Source of the DNA: Opitutaceae bacterium
Lineage (GTDB): Bacteria; Verrucomicrobiota; Verrucomicrobiia; Opitutales; Opitutaceae
Direction of reading: 5' to 3'
DNA length: 64,000 nucleotides
NCBI GenBank assembly: GCA_028280945.1
Contig: JANQKV010000055.1
Span: 62,001 to 126,000, forward strand
Part shown: positions 16,571 to 26,102 of the stretch, one piece after another
How the letters are laid out: each line of letters starts with the position of its first letter
Position numbering within the stretch: the first letter of the stretch is position 1
The notes under the pieces: generated by a model
Databases searched by the model: none
What the model was told of the DNA's origin: nothing
What the model saw: the letters and a program-made list of their open reading frames with translations, nothing else
Program-made: the position numbers and the translations under genes

Positions 16571-18440
16571 ACTCCTCTCCCTCCTTGCCACTCTGGTGGT
16601 CAGCACCCTGGCGACCTCGGCGGTAGAGATCACCCAAACCGAACATCTCGGACGCGAGCATTGGAAAATAAAAACCGAAGCCGCCACCTATCTGTTCGAT
16701 CCCATTGCCGGCGGGTTTTCTTCGATCATGGACCGAGCCGGCAACGACTGGGTGGCCTACGACGACCCCGCCTCGGCCAACTACCCCGCCGGCGCCGCTT
16801 TCGCGTTTCGCGGGGTGCCCAACATGGTTTACCAGGGCGACGACAACGGCGCGGGCCATCCGGGCTTCGACCAATGCGAAAGCGAGATCATCAGCCCCAA
16901 CCAGATTCGCTCCCGCACCTACAGCGGCAGGTATGAGTGGATCTGGACCTTTGCCGATGACCACGCCCGGCAAAGCGTCACGCGCGTCGATCCCGATCGC
17001 GCCTACTGGTTCCTCTATGAAGGTCCCGTCGGCGGCACCTATGATCCCGCCGCCACCATCTGGGGGTCCAATCTCGCCGGCCCTTCCCGCGACCACCCCG
17101 ACTTCTACAAAGGCGGCACTCTGTTCGAGAACTACCATTGGCTCTACTTCGCGTCCGACCACTCCGAGCAGACGTTTTGGATCGCCCAGGTTGAACCCGA
17201 TGAGTTGCTCGATCTCTACGGTCAACTCGGCAATACAACCGACGGTCTCAATTCGCCCGACGGCATGGTCGTGACTGGTTTTGGCCGGGGCAAAAACACC
17301 GATCCACTGCTCCGCATCCCCCAGGAGTTTCTCATCGGATTCTGGAATGGTCGGGTCACCACCGCCGCGGACCACAACGAAATCTCGGAGGACATCAACA
17401 CTGCCATTGAGGCTGCCCAGGCAGATGCCCCTGCCATGACGTGGTCAACCAGCTCGCCCGCGGCCGAAGGGCTCAATCCCGAGGCTTTCGCTGCCGCCTT
17501 GGCCGTGCTCGAACAGCACTCCGGTGAGAACGGACTTTCCGAGACCTTCATAGTGCGCCATGGCAAGGTGGTCTTCGCCGGCCCCAACATCGATCGATCG
17601 CACAACATCTACTCCTGCACCAAGTCCCTCACCAGCACCGTGCTGGGTTTGCTGATTGCAGAAGGAAAATGCAGCCTCGCCTCGCGCGCCGCGGATTGGG
17701 AACCCGCACTCGGGGCGCTGTATTCTGATGTCACCCTGCGCGACTTTGCGACGATGACGTCAGGCTACAGCGCCGCGGGCGACAGCCGCTGGAACGAGTC
17801 CAGCGAGGATTGGAGCCTCACGCCCTACGCCCCCATCACACCTTACTTCGCCCCCGGCACCGCCTACGCGTATTGGGACGAAGCCATGATGATGTTCGGC
17901 CGCGTGCTTACGCAAATCGCCGACCAAGACCTCAAAGCCTATCTCAACGAGCGCGTGATGTCGCGCATCGGCATCACGGACTGGGATTGGTGGCATGATA
18001 CCGAGCTGCCCGACGGGACCGCCTTGCGCAACGGCTGCACCGGCATCGCCCTCAATGCCGCGCAACTCGCCCGTGTGGGCCTGCTGTTTCTCCATGATGG
18101 TGTGTGGAACGGTGAACGCATCCTGCCCGCTGGCTGGGTCGATCTCGCCACGTCTGTGCAGGTCCCGGAGGAACTCCCCATCGGTGCCACCGATCGTGCC
18201 AACGTGCTCGGCAACGGCCGCTACGGCCTCAACTGGTGGGTGCGTGGTGACGTCGGCGACATGCCCGATACTCCCCGCGGCACTTACTACATGAGTGGCT
18301 TGCACAACAACATGTGTTTTGTGGTCCCCGAGTGGGACATGGTTATCGTCCGCCGCGGAGAAGACGGCAATCCCCCGGAAGGCAAACGATTCGTCTACAA
18401 CGCGTTTTTCCGTGAACTGGCGAAAGCGGTGGAAAGCTGA
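16554..18440 (+). CDS. Two-domain secreted protein: unknown N-terminal domain + beta-lactamase-family serine hydrolase
   Basis: The 628-residue product has a signal peptide (about 1-23, TLVVSTLATSAVE). The N-terminal domain (about 25-290) is aromatic-rich and beta-like, with DPIAGGFSSIMDRAGNDW and SRTYSGRYEWIWTF; I cannot assign it. The C-terminal domain (about 300-628) is a class C beta-lactamase/esterase type with the SxxK motif SCTK (Ser354, Lys357) and AYAYWDEAMMMFGR in place of the usual YxN box. This family includes D-aminopeptidases, esterases and transpeptidase relatives, and the substrate is unknown. ATGs 16554 and 16557 are equivalent choices, overlapping the upstream gene by 17 or 14 bp. 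Confidence 0.85.
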   Translation: MMRSTKLLSLLATLVVSTLATSAVEITQTEHLGREHWKIKTEAATYLFDPIAGGFSSIMDRAGNDWVAYDDPASANYPAGAAFAFRGVPNMVYQGDDNGAGHPGFDQCESEIISPNQIRSRTYSGRYEWIWTFADDHARQSVTRVDPDRAYWFLYEGPVGGTYDPAATIWGSNLAGPSRDHPDFYKGGTLFENYHWLYFASDHSEQTFWIAQVEPDELLDLYGQLGNTTDGLNSPDGMVVTGFGRGKNTDPLLRIPQEFLIGFWNGRVTTAADHNEISEDINTAIEAAQADAPAMTWSTSSPAAEGLNPEAFAAALAVLEQHSGENGLSETFIVRHGKVVFAGPNIDRSHNIYSCTKSLTSTVLGLLIAEGKCSLASRAADWEPALGALYSDVTLRDFATMTSGYSAAGDSRWNESSEDWSLTPYAPITPYFAPGTAYAYWDEAMMMFGRVLTQIADQDLKAYLNERVMSRIGITDWDWWHDTELPDGTALRNGCTGIALNAAQLARVGLLFLHDGVWNGERILPAGWVDLATSVQVPEELPIGATDRANVLGNGRYGLNWWVRGDVGDMPDTPRGTYYMSGLHNNMCFVVPEWDMVIVRRGEDGNPPEGKRFVYNAFFRELAKAVES

Positions 18441-18887
18441 TCCAGATCAGTCCAACAGCGGATTTTGCCAATCCAGTCCAGGGAAGCGGCTAAAACCCGA
18501 ATCACGGTTCCAGAGCGTCGAACTTTTCTCGAATCAGTGCTTCGGTGTCTGGGTCAATTATGACGGTCGTTCACACCATGCTGTCTTGACAGCTGTTCGC
18601 TACCGAAGCGCCTTGGCCCGGGAAGCTTTACGAGCTCGGGATGGAAAAACCTTCGTCCATAACGAGTTCTTCGCTGCGTTGCGCGACGCGGTGGACTCCT
18701 TGGGGTCGGATTCCCGGGCACGTGAACCCTGAGTCGCCAACTCTGCGATCAGCGCCTCACGTTCCCAGTCGTAAGTCCGTGGGCTGCCGGAACCTCGATA
18801 CGGCTCAACGGGGAAGTCTCCCAGGAGCAGAGGGGGTGGTCGAGGATCGTAGGGCATACCCTCGAAACGGACCTTGTGGTTGTTTCT
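18441..18887. other. Gene-poor spacer between convergent hydrolase and ligA genes
   Basis: These 447 nt lie between the stops of the serine hydrolase and ligA. No intact gene was supported. The only recognisable content is a short stretch (18640-18702) resembling the C-terminus of the upstream hydrolase, listed separately. The rest shows no RNA gene or mobile-element ends. Confidence 0.5.
18640..18702 (+). pseudogene. Possible fossil of a beta-lactamase-family C-terminus
   Basis: In one forward frame this stretch reads DGKTFVHNEFFAALRDAVDS. The last residues of the upstream serine hydrolase are GKRFVYNAFFRELAKAVES. The pattern GKxFVxNxFFxxLxxAVxS is shared, with about 63% base identity over 57 bp by eye. 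No start, SxxK or upstream domain is present. It may be the remnant of a second, degraded hydrolase copy; chance similarity is not excluded. Confidence 0.35.
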
Positions 18888-21346
<2,459 letters not shown>

Positions 21347-21361
21347 GTTGTCGGGTTCACT

Positions 21362-21397
21362 CCCTTCCGATGGTCGGGCCGGGGAGATTCGAACTCC
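21362..21397. repeat. Left attachment repeat (attL), partial tRNA-Pro 3' end
   Basis: These 36 bp are identical to 24137-24172. They contain the last 27 nt of tRNA-Pro (including CCA, on the minus strand) and 9 nt downstream of it. The flanking bases differ immediately on both sides. It is an orphan tRNA end, not a second tRNA gene. Confidence 0.85.
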
Positions 21398-21509
21398 TTC
21401 GGTTCAGATATTATTGCCCTGTCCTTCAACAGGTTGCGATGGGGCGAAGCTTGCAAGCACACAAAGAAGCTCGCTCGCTTGGTCGCCTGCAATTGAGGCA
21501 GGTAGTTTT

Positions 21510-22742
21510 CTATGCATGTTTTTGAGACTCAAATAGGCGAAGCTCTGAACGAGTTCGGCGACGAAGCAGGCTCTCAATAACCTTGGCCGTGGAATCCACA
21601 ACAATGAGGTCATTTTCCTCCTGATCGTAGGGCACGAGCGACGCCTCTGTGGCGACCACAACAAGAAATGAAAACTGTTTCTTCAATGAAGCCTTACGAA
21701 GGGCACCAATCGAGTCTCCAAGGGTTTCGAATGGACGTTGAACCCTAATCAAAACTGGGTCCCCATCCGCCTCACCTTTAAGGAGCGCGTCAATTCCTTT
21801 ATTTCGTTGAACCGGGACTAAAGGCAAACCTGCGAGGATTTTTAGAGCATCTCGATCCGCATTTAAGTATGACTCTTCCCCCATCTTCATGAGGTTAGAC
21901 TCTGTGACTACAGGATTACCGAGGCGCTCTCTTGAAAGCGATACAGCTACACTCGACTGATCGACTCCAGTAAAGTTTCGACCCAAGAGTTTCGCAGCAA
22001 CAAGGGTTGTTCCACTACCACAAAAGGGGTCGAGCACCCAATCCCCTGGGTCGGTCAGGAGTCTTACTATCCTATCAAGCAAAACTAGGGGTTTTTGCGT
22101 TGGGTATCCGACTCTCTCCTTCGCCTTTGGATTGAGAAACGGAATGTCCCAAACATCCGATAAAGGAACCCCTTTCTTGCCACCAGATCCGACAATTACC
22201 CCATTGCTGTCTCGTGCGTAAACTGATTTGCCACGGCTATCGCGAGCTCGAGACTGAAGAATCTGATCCACGTTGGTGGTAGCAGAGTAACCACCATAAA
22301 TCTGGTTATACTTGTAGCTCTCCGTTACGGAGTATGAGAAAAGCGTTTGATGACTTGGTATGGGGGAGCGCTGAGAATTAGACCATCTCTTGTAGCGCCA
22401 AACGATCTCTGATCTGAAGTTTTCAGCTCCAAAAATGTCTTCAAGGATAGACCGAAGAACAAAGTTTGCCGATGAATCACAGTGGACGACGATTGAACCT
22501 GTACTTTTCAAGAGTGGCCGAACCGCCTCGATTCGAGATCCCATAAAATCGGCATATTCACTCAGTCGTGGCCACCTATCCGAGAAGGAATAGTGACGCA
22601 TTCCGTCTCGGGTTTTCGATTGCTGTTCTTTTCCCGAAAAGAATGGAGGATCGAGATAGACAAGGTCGTAACTCTCCTTTGGCAGACAGTCGCAGATTCT
22701 GAGGCAGTCTTCCTCAATTACTTTGTTTTTAAACTCATTCAT
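21510..22742 (-). CDS. Site-specific DNA methyltransferase (beta class, N4-cytosine or N6-adenine)
   Basis: The 410-residue protein has the catalytic motif IV DPPF at residues 31-34. The SAM-binding motif I DPFCGSGT is at 238-245, preceded by YPTQKPLVLLDRIV. The order IV before I defines the beta class of amino-methyltransferases. Residues about 290-410 form an extra C-terminal domain (NKGIDALLKGEADGDPVLI ... FSFLVVVATEASL), probably for target recognition or a nuclease-like fold. It overlaps the endonuclease gene by 4 bp (ATGA) and should protect host DNA at the same target. Codon usage is more A/T-rich than in the neighbours, in line with transfer. Confidence 0.9.
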   Translation of the reverse strand: MNEFKNKVIEEDCLRICDCLPKESYDLVYLDPPFFSGKEQQSKTRDGMRHYSFSDRWPRLSEYADFMGSRIEAVRPLLKSTGSIVVHCDSSANFVLRSILEDIFGAENFRSEIVWRYKRWSNSQRSPIPSHQTLFSYSVTESYKYNQIYGGYSATTNVDQILQSRARDSRGKSVYARDSNGVIVGSGGKKGVPLSDVWDIPFLNPKAKERVGYPTQKPLVLLDRIVRLLTDPGDWVLDPFCGSGTTLVAAKLLGRNFTGVDQSSVAVSLSRERLGNPVVTESNLMKMGEESYLNADRDALKILAGLPLVPVQRNKGIDALLKGEADGDPVLIRVQRPFETLGDSIGALRKASLKKQFSFLVVVATEASLVPYDQEENDLIVVDSTAKVIESLLRRRTRSELRLFESQKHA

Positions 22743-23362
22743 CCTTGCTGACTGCTATCGGCGATATGTTGGAGAATGCCCTTAAGGTCTATCTGCGTGT
22801 GATTGTGTATGTATTCCCATGCGGCTTCCCCGTAATAATAGTGGCCACAGACACCCTGATAAAGAGTCTCTAGTGTCTGTTGGATTTTTACCGCCTGAAC
22901 TCGGTTCGGATAATAAAACATGACTCTGATCGGCGTGTATCCTGCCGCTGCGATAACTTTGATCCGAGTATGCTCCTTCGTTATGTGGTCCCCATCTGTT
23001 GTTGCGTCACGCCACTTAATTTCGTGCGCGAGCTCGTCATCAAGACAATCGATCTCGAAGGTTTTTGGCCGCTGTCCAAGCGTGTTGGGTATTCGAATCG
23101 AATCAGCGTTAGGGTTATGGTGAGCAAAACACATCTTCGCCGCTGATTCTAAGAAGGCACCAGCATGTCGGTAGAGGAATCGACCTTTGTTCTGATAGAT
23201 GTCGATCATCTTCCCTTCTTCCGTGGAAACACCTAGAACTTTGTAGACTAAGAAGTGTGTGAGGTCATCCGACTCCATTTCGGCAACGCGGGCGTTAACC
23301 TTACCTTCAAGTTCTGCTGCGTGTTTCTTCGCCAATGCTTCGATCTCTTCAAGAAGTTCCAT
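22739..23362 (-). CDS. Type II restriction endonuclease, ApaLI-like family
   Basis: The 207-residue protein from ATG 23362 has a helical start (ELLEEIEALAKKHAAELEG). Its conserved core is YQNKGRFLYRHAGAFLE, NTLGQRPKTFEIDC and EIKWRDATTDGDHITKEH. The D-x(n)-E-x-K arrangement (EIDC ... EIKW) fits a PD-(D/E)xK nuclease. I recognise the family as RE_ApaLI-like; if specificity is conserved the site would be GTGCAC, which is inference. It precedes and overlaps the methyltransferase gene, forming a compact type II restriction-modification unit. An open frame extends upstream to 23623, but it runs over the integrase remnant and has no family similarity there. Confidence 0.82.
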   Translation of the reverse strand: MELLEEIEALAKKHAAELEGKVNARVAEMESDDLTHFLVYKVLGVSTEEGKMIDIYQNKGRFLYRHAGAFLESAAKMCFAHHNPNADSIRIPNTLGQRPKTFEIDCLDDELAHEIKWRDATTDGDHITKEHTRIKVIAAAGYTPIRVMFYYPNRVQAVKIQQTLETLYQGVCGHYYYGEAAWEYIHNHTQIDLKGILQHIADSSQQG

Positions 23363-23417
23363 ATCGCGCGTGCATTGATTGAGCCATCCTGCTGGTTTAA
23401 TCGAGCTATATCGGGGG

Positions 23418-23436
23418 CCTGGGGACAAAGTCCCCA
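23418..23436. other. Short perfect hairpin in the endonuclease upstream region
   Basis: CTGGGGAC-AAA-GTCCCCAG is a perfect 8-bp stem with a 3-nt loop, 56 nt upstream of the endonuclease start. A second, shorter stem (ACGAGC/GCTCGT) follows near 23465-23481. No T tract is present. It could be an operator for the restriction unit. Confidence 0.4.
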
Positions 23437-23489
23437 GTTGAGGGCCGAAGCAGTTTGTGGGAGGACGAGCCGGCCGCTCGTGGCCGGGT

Positions 23490-24033
23490 GAGTATCGAGC
23501 GAAGCGGCTCCCCGTCTTCGAGGGACTGCGACGCCACGAATTGAACCAACTTCGATGGATCGATTTCGAGTTAGAGGGGCCTGAACCATGCGTTCGAGTC
23601 GCGGCCAAGCACACAAAGAACAAAAAGCCTGCTCGGATCTTTCTTCGACCTGAAGCAGTTGAGGCAGTTCAATCGCTTAAGTCCGTTTCTGCCTCTCCAT
23701 TCGATCACGCCTTTCGGCAACGCGTTCCCAGTGTCCGCAAGCTCCGCGAGGATCTCGCTGATGCGGGAATAGACTATGAGGACGAGTGCGGTTGGATCGT
23801 GGACCTACATGCCGTCAAGGACGACCTTTGGGACCATGCTGAGCGTAAGTGGAGTGCCCCCAAGAGTCGCGATGGAACTTATGCGGCACAGCGATATTCG
23901 CCTCACCATGAAAATTTACACCGACAGCAGTCATCTTCCACTGGCTGATGAAGTGAATCGTCTACCTTCGTTTTCGGCCTCACAACAGAACACACAAATA
24001 GACACACCAAAAGGGGTCAGATGCAGTGGTTAG
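23490..24033 (+). pseudogene. Tyrosine recombinase (phage-type integrase), truncated and frameshifted
   Basis: The first part reads GLRRHELNQLRWIDFEL, the box I arginine region, and continues to LHA at about 23814. The next frame then gives SRTTFGTML, MELMRHSDIRLTMKIYTD and its nucleophile Tyr. One extra base around 23816-23818 explains the shift; removing one A restores LHAxRTTFGTML with the HxxR pair. The N-terminal core-binding domain is missing: the 5' end runs out in sequence serving as the endonuclease leader. It lies beside the right attachment site, where an integrase is expected. Activity is lost unless programmed frameshifting occurs. Confidence 0.85.
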
Positions 24034-24136
24034 ATGTCGTCCACAGTCGTTTGCATACCAGAAAACGAAAATCGGATCTCTTTAACAATGACGCGTTTAG
24101 ACGCACTCTTTCGCCAACGTTCGCCCTATGCCGCCA

Positions 24137-24172
24137 CCCTTCCGATGGTCGGGCCGGGGAGATTCGAACTCC
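24137..24172. repeat. Right attachment repeat (attR)
   Basis: The identical partner of 21362-21397. It overlaps the 3' end of the intact tRNA-Pro gene, so integration kept the tRNA functional. Confidence 0.85.
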
Positions 24173-24222
24173 CGACCTCTTGCACCCCATGCAAGCGCGC
24201 TACCAGGCTACGCTACGGCCCG
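24146..24222 (-). tRNA. tRNA-Pro (anticodon GGG)
   Basis: The 77-nt minus-strand gene folds into a full cloverleaf. The acceptor CGGGCCG pairs with CGGCCCG, the anticodon stem is CTTGC/GCAAG around loop ATGGGGT, and the T arm is GTCGG-GAGTTCGAATC-type. The discriminator is A and the CCA end is encoded. The anticodon GGG reads CCC/CCU proline codons. Its 3' part is the target of the adjacent island. Confidence 0.96.
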
Positions 24223-24354
24223 ACTCGGAAAGAGTGGGATACCCAGCCGGATGCAGCCCCTTGAAGCAAGCGGAATCTTACACGCCATAAGTCGCCTAGT
24301 TTTGGCCAACAGCTGCATAGTATGAATCTGCCTTCAGGTTTATGGTGTCGACCA

Positions 24355-24801
24355 ATGAAGACGGTCCTCGCCCCTATCGACTTCTCCGCTGCCACCTCCC
24401 TCGTCATCGAGGAAGCTGCGCAGCTCGCCGCCAGCCTCTCCGCTGAAGTGGTGTTGTTCCACTGTGTGCCTCCTCCCACCGTCAAGGGCGACTACGGGCT
24501 TCCCATGGAAGACCTGCAGGAGGTGACCGATGCCGCCAGGGAAGCCGCCGATCTCAAGCTCAAGGAGGCCCTCGCTCTGTTGACCGACAAGGGGATCAAA
24601 GCCACTTATCAACTGACCTCCGGCGGAGCCGCGGCCTCGATCGTGAGTGCGGCCAATGACATCAACGCCGCCTACATCATCATGGGCTCCCACGGCCACA
24701 CCGCCCTTTATGATCTTCTCGTCGGCACCACCCATCACGCCGTGCTCAAAGACTCTCCCTGCCCTGTCGTAATCGTGCCTCCTGCGCCCGACGGCGCCTG
24801 A
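24355..24801 (+). CDS. Universal stress protein family protein
   Basis: The 148-residue protein from ATG 24355 has the UspA fold signatures KTVLAPIDFSAATSLVIEEA at the N-terminus and the nucleotide-binding motif MGSHGHTALYDLLVGTTHHAVLKDSPCPVVIV at about 111-142. The GxHGx(9)G(S/T) pattern, with Gly-rich residues intact, points to an ATP-binding type. Such cytoplasmic proteins accumulate under stress or starvation. It stands alone between tRNA-Pro and a PEP-CTERM gene on the other strand, followed by a strong terminator. An in-frame ATG at 24322 is possible but would add a leader with no similarity. Confidence 0.93.
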   Translation: MKTVLAPIDFSAATSLVIEEAAQLAASLSAEVVLFHCVPPPTVKGDYGLPMEDLQEVTDAAREAADLKLKEALALLTDKGIKATYQLTSGGAAASIVSAANDINAAYIIMGSHGHTALYDLLVGTTHHAVLKDSPCPVVIVPPAPDGA

Positions 24802-24844
24802 GCTTCATTGCCAACCCCAGGCCTACGATGATGGGGCGAGAACG

Positions 24845-24872
24845 AAAGTGCCACCTCCGGGTGGCACTTTTC
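24845..24872 (+). terminator. Rho-independent terminator after the stress protein gene
   Basis: AAAGTGCCACC pairs with GGTGGCACTTT around a TCCG-type tetraloop, followed by TTTC. The stem also reads as a hairpin in the opposite direction and may serve the convergent PEP-CTERM gene. Confidence 0.85.
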
Positions 24873-24924
24873 GCTTCCAAGTTAGGGCAGATCCAACCTT
24901 GGACCTGTCCTCGGCCTTGATGGG

Positions 24925-25788
24925 TTATCCGCCTTGCTGGCGCCACCGCCGCCGGTTCAACCCAACCATGCCGAGGGCAACCAGCCCAAGGAGGGTGGCA
25001 GCCGATCGTGGTTCGGGCACGGGAGTAACCGACGCGAAGCTTGTGCCCAGACGCAGTTCGTCGAAGGTAACTGAAGAAGGGTCGACTTCACCAGCAGGGA
25101 AAAAAGCAAGAGTGATCCGGTCGAACACGATATCCTGTCCGGAAGCATTTGCGGTTATCGTATTGTTACCCTCCACGAGAAGATCGGTTGGGTTACGATA
25201 GATGGTAATGCTGTCCGAACCCGCAGAGGCGCTTAGTTCAAGCTTCACAACAAACATGTTCACGTTCGTGTCGGCGGTGCCGAAGGGAGTGCTCGAAGTC
25301 CCGTCAGTAAACCGATACGCAAAGACATCGTTCGACAAGCCGGTGATGTTCCCACCGCTGGCGATCAAAAACTGTCGGTGAGTTCCGTCGCTAAAACCCC
25401 CATTGTGAAACTCAAGCGCCTGATAATGTCCGCCCACACTCTCCAGTTGCATCAAAAAGGAGAAATAGAGCGTGCCACTGAAGGTTGAGTCGTAGGTGGT
25501 TTGAAGCAGGCGACCTATGCGCGCATTCGACCCCGTGGCGAATGCAGCACCTCCACTGGTGACCAGACTCCCGTAAGACAAACCCGTCGATTGCACTTGG
25601 AATCCGCCGGAGGTGTTGGTCCAGGATCCGGTGAACCCGGTGGTGCTGGAAGGAGCCTGACCGTTGAGATTGACTCCGGTCGTGTAACCACCCGTGCCGG
25701 TCTCAAAGGAATCTTCGACCAACGGAGTGACCTGAGCCGACATTGTGGTCAAACAACCGACAAGCACGAGGGAGATGAAATGGCGCAT
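24925..25788 (-). CDS. PEP-CTERM sorting domain protein
   Basis: The 287-residue secreted protein has a signal peptide (about 1-18, ending TMSAQ). A low-complexity Gly/Ser/Thr-rich, beta-sandwich-like body (laminin-G or concanavalin-like by composition) follows. The C-terminal sorting signal is VPEPRSAATLLGLVALGM at about 257-274 plus an Arg-rich tail (NRRRWRQ). PEP-CTERM proteins are exported, cleaved by exosortase and are often linked to exopolysaccharide or the cell surface. No exosortase is in this window. The body function is not recognised. Confidence 0.9.
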   Translation of the reverse strand: MRHFISLVLVGCLTTMSAQVTPLVEDSFETGTGGYTTGVNLNGQAPSSTTGFTGSWTNTSGGFQVQSTGLSYGSLVTSGGAAFATGSNARIGRLLQTTYDSTFSGTLYFSFLMQLESVGGHYQALEFHNGGFSDGTHRQFLIASGGNITGLSNDVFAYRFTDGTSSTPFGTADTNVNMFVVKLELSASAGSDSITIYRNPTDLLVEGNNTITANASGQDIVFDRITLAFFPAGEVDPSSVTFDELRLGTSFASVTPVPEPRSAATLLGLVALGMVGLNRRRWRQQGG

Positions 25789-26102
25789 TACGACCAGTTT
25801 TTAACCCATCAAAAGTTAAAATAACTTTAAGTTTCTCCGCAAAAGCCTCGGACCGACTAATTTTTGCCTGAGCACCACGGTTTTCCCGGGAACGAAGCTC
25901 GCTTTTCACCGGGAAAAAGGAACACGACGGAACGGCGTATTTGAGATCAACCCAGGGCGAAAATCCACATTCTCTTAATGAAAAAGCGGAGCCAAACCAC
26001 GAGCTTTTCCGCTCATGGTTGTCTTCGAGAAAGCCTGAAGAAACGACCCATTTTGTCGTGAATGGCGGAAAGCCGGGCAAAGTCCAACCGAGGTTGTTAT
26101 AC
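25789..26102. other. Intergenic region between ppc and the PEP-CTERM gene
   Basis: This 314-nt gap holds no supported gene. An inverted repeat AAAGTTA-AAA-TAACTTT lies about 25-40 nt upstream of the PEP-CTERM start. A longer stem, TTTTCCCGG (25881-25889) and CCGGGAAAA (25909-25917), could close the ppc transcript, although it has no proper T run. Confidence 0.45.

Larger units (their letters stand above)
21362..24172. mobile_element. Genomic island at tRNA-Pro with a restriction-modification pair and dead integrase
   Basis: A perfect 36-bp direct repeat (21362-21397 and 24137-24172, offset 2775 bp) includes the 3' end of tRNA-Pro and 9 bp beyond it. The intact tRNA gene stands at the right boundary. 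Between the repeats lie an ApaLI-like endonuclease gene, a methyltransferase gene and a tyrosine-recombinase pseudogene next to the tRNA. The base composition of the interior is visibly more A/T-rich than the flanks. This is the classical architecture of an integrative element that uses a tRNA 3' end as attB. Confidence 0.85.

Noticed and set aside
18600-18857. 85-codon minus-strand frame after the serine hydrolase
   Set aside because: Arg/Ser/Ala-rich, no recognisable family; the opposite strand gives the more meaningful hydrolase-tail match.
21371-21397. A second tRNA-Pro gene at the left repeat
   Set aside because: Only the last 27 nt of the tRNA are present; acceptor 5' strand, D arm and anticodon arm are missing. 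It is an attachment-site copy.
23363-23623. Upstream extension of the endonuclease frame
   Set aside because: The extra 87 residues are antisense to integrase remnant sequence and show no restriction-enzyme similarity; ATG 23362 begins the family homology.
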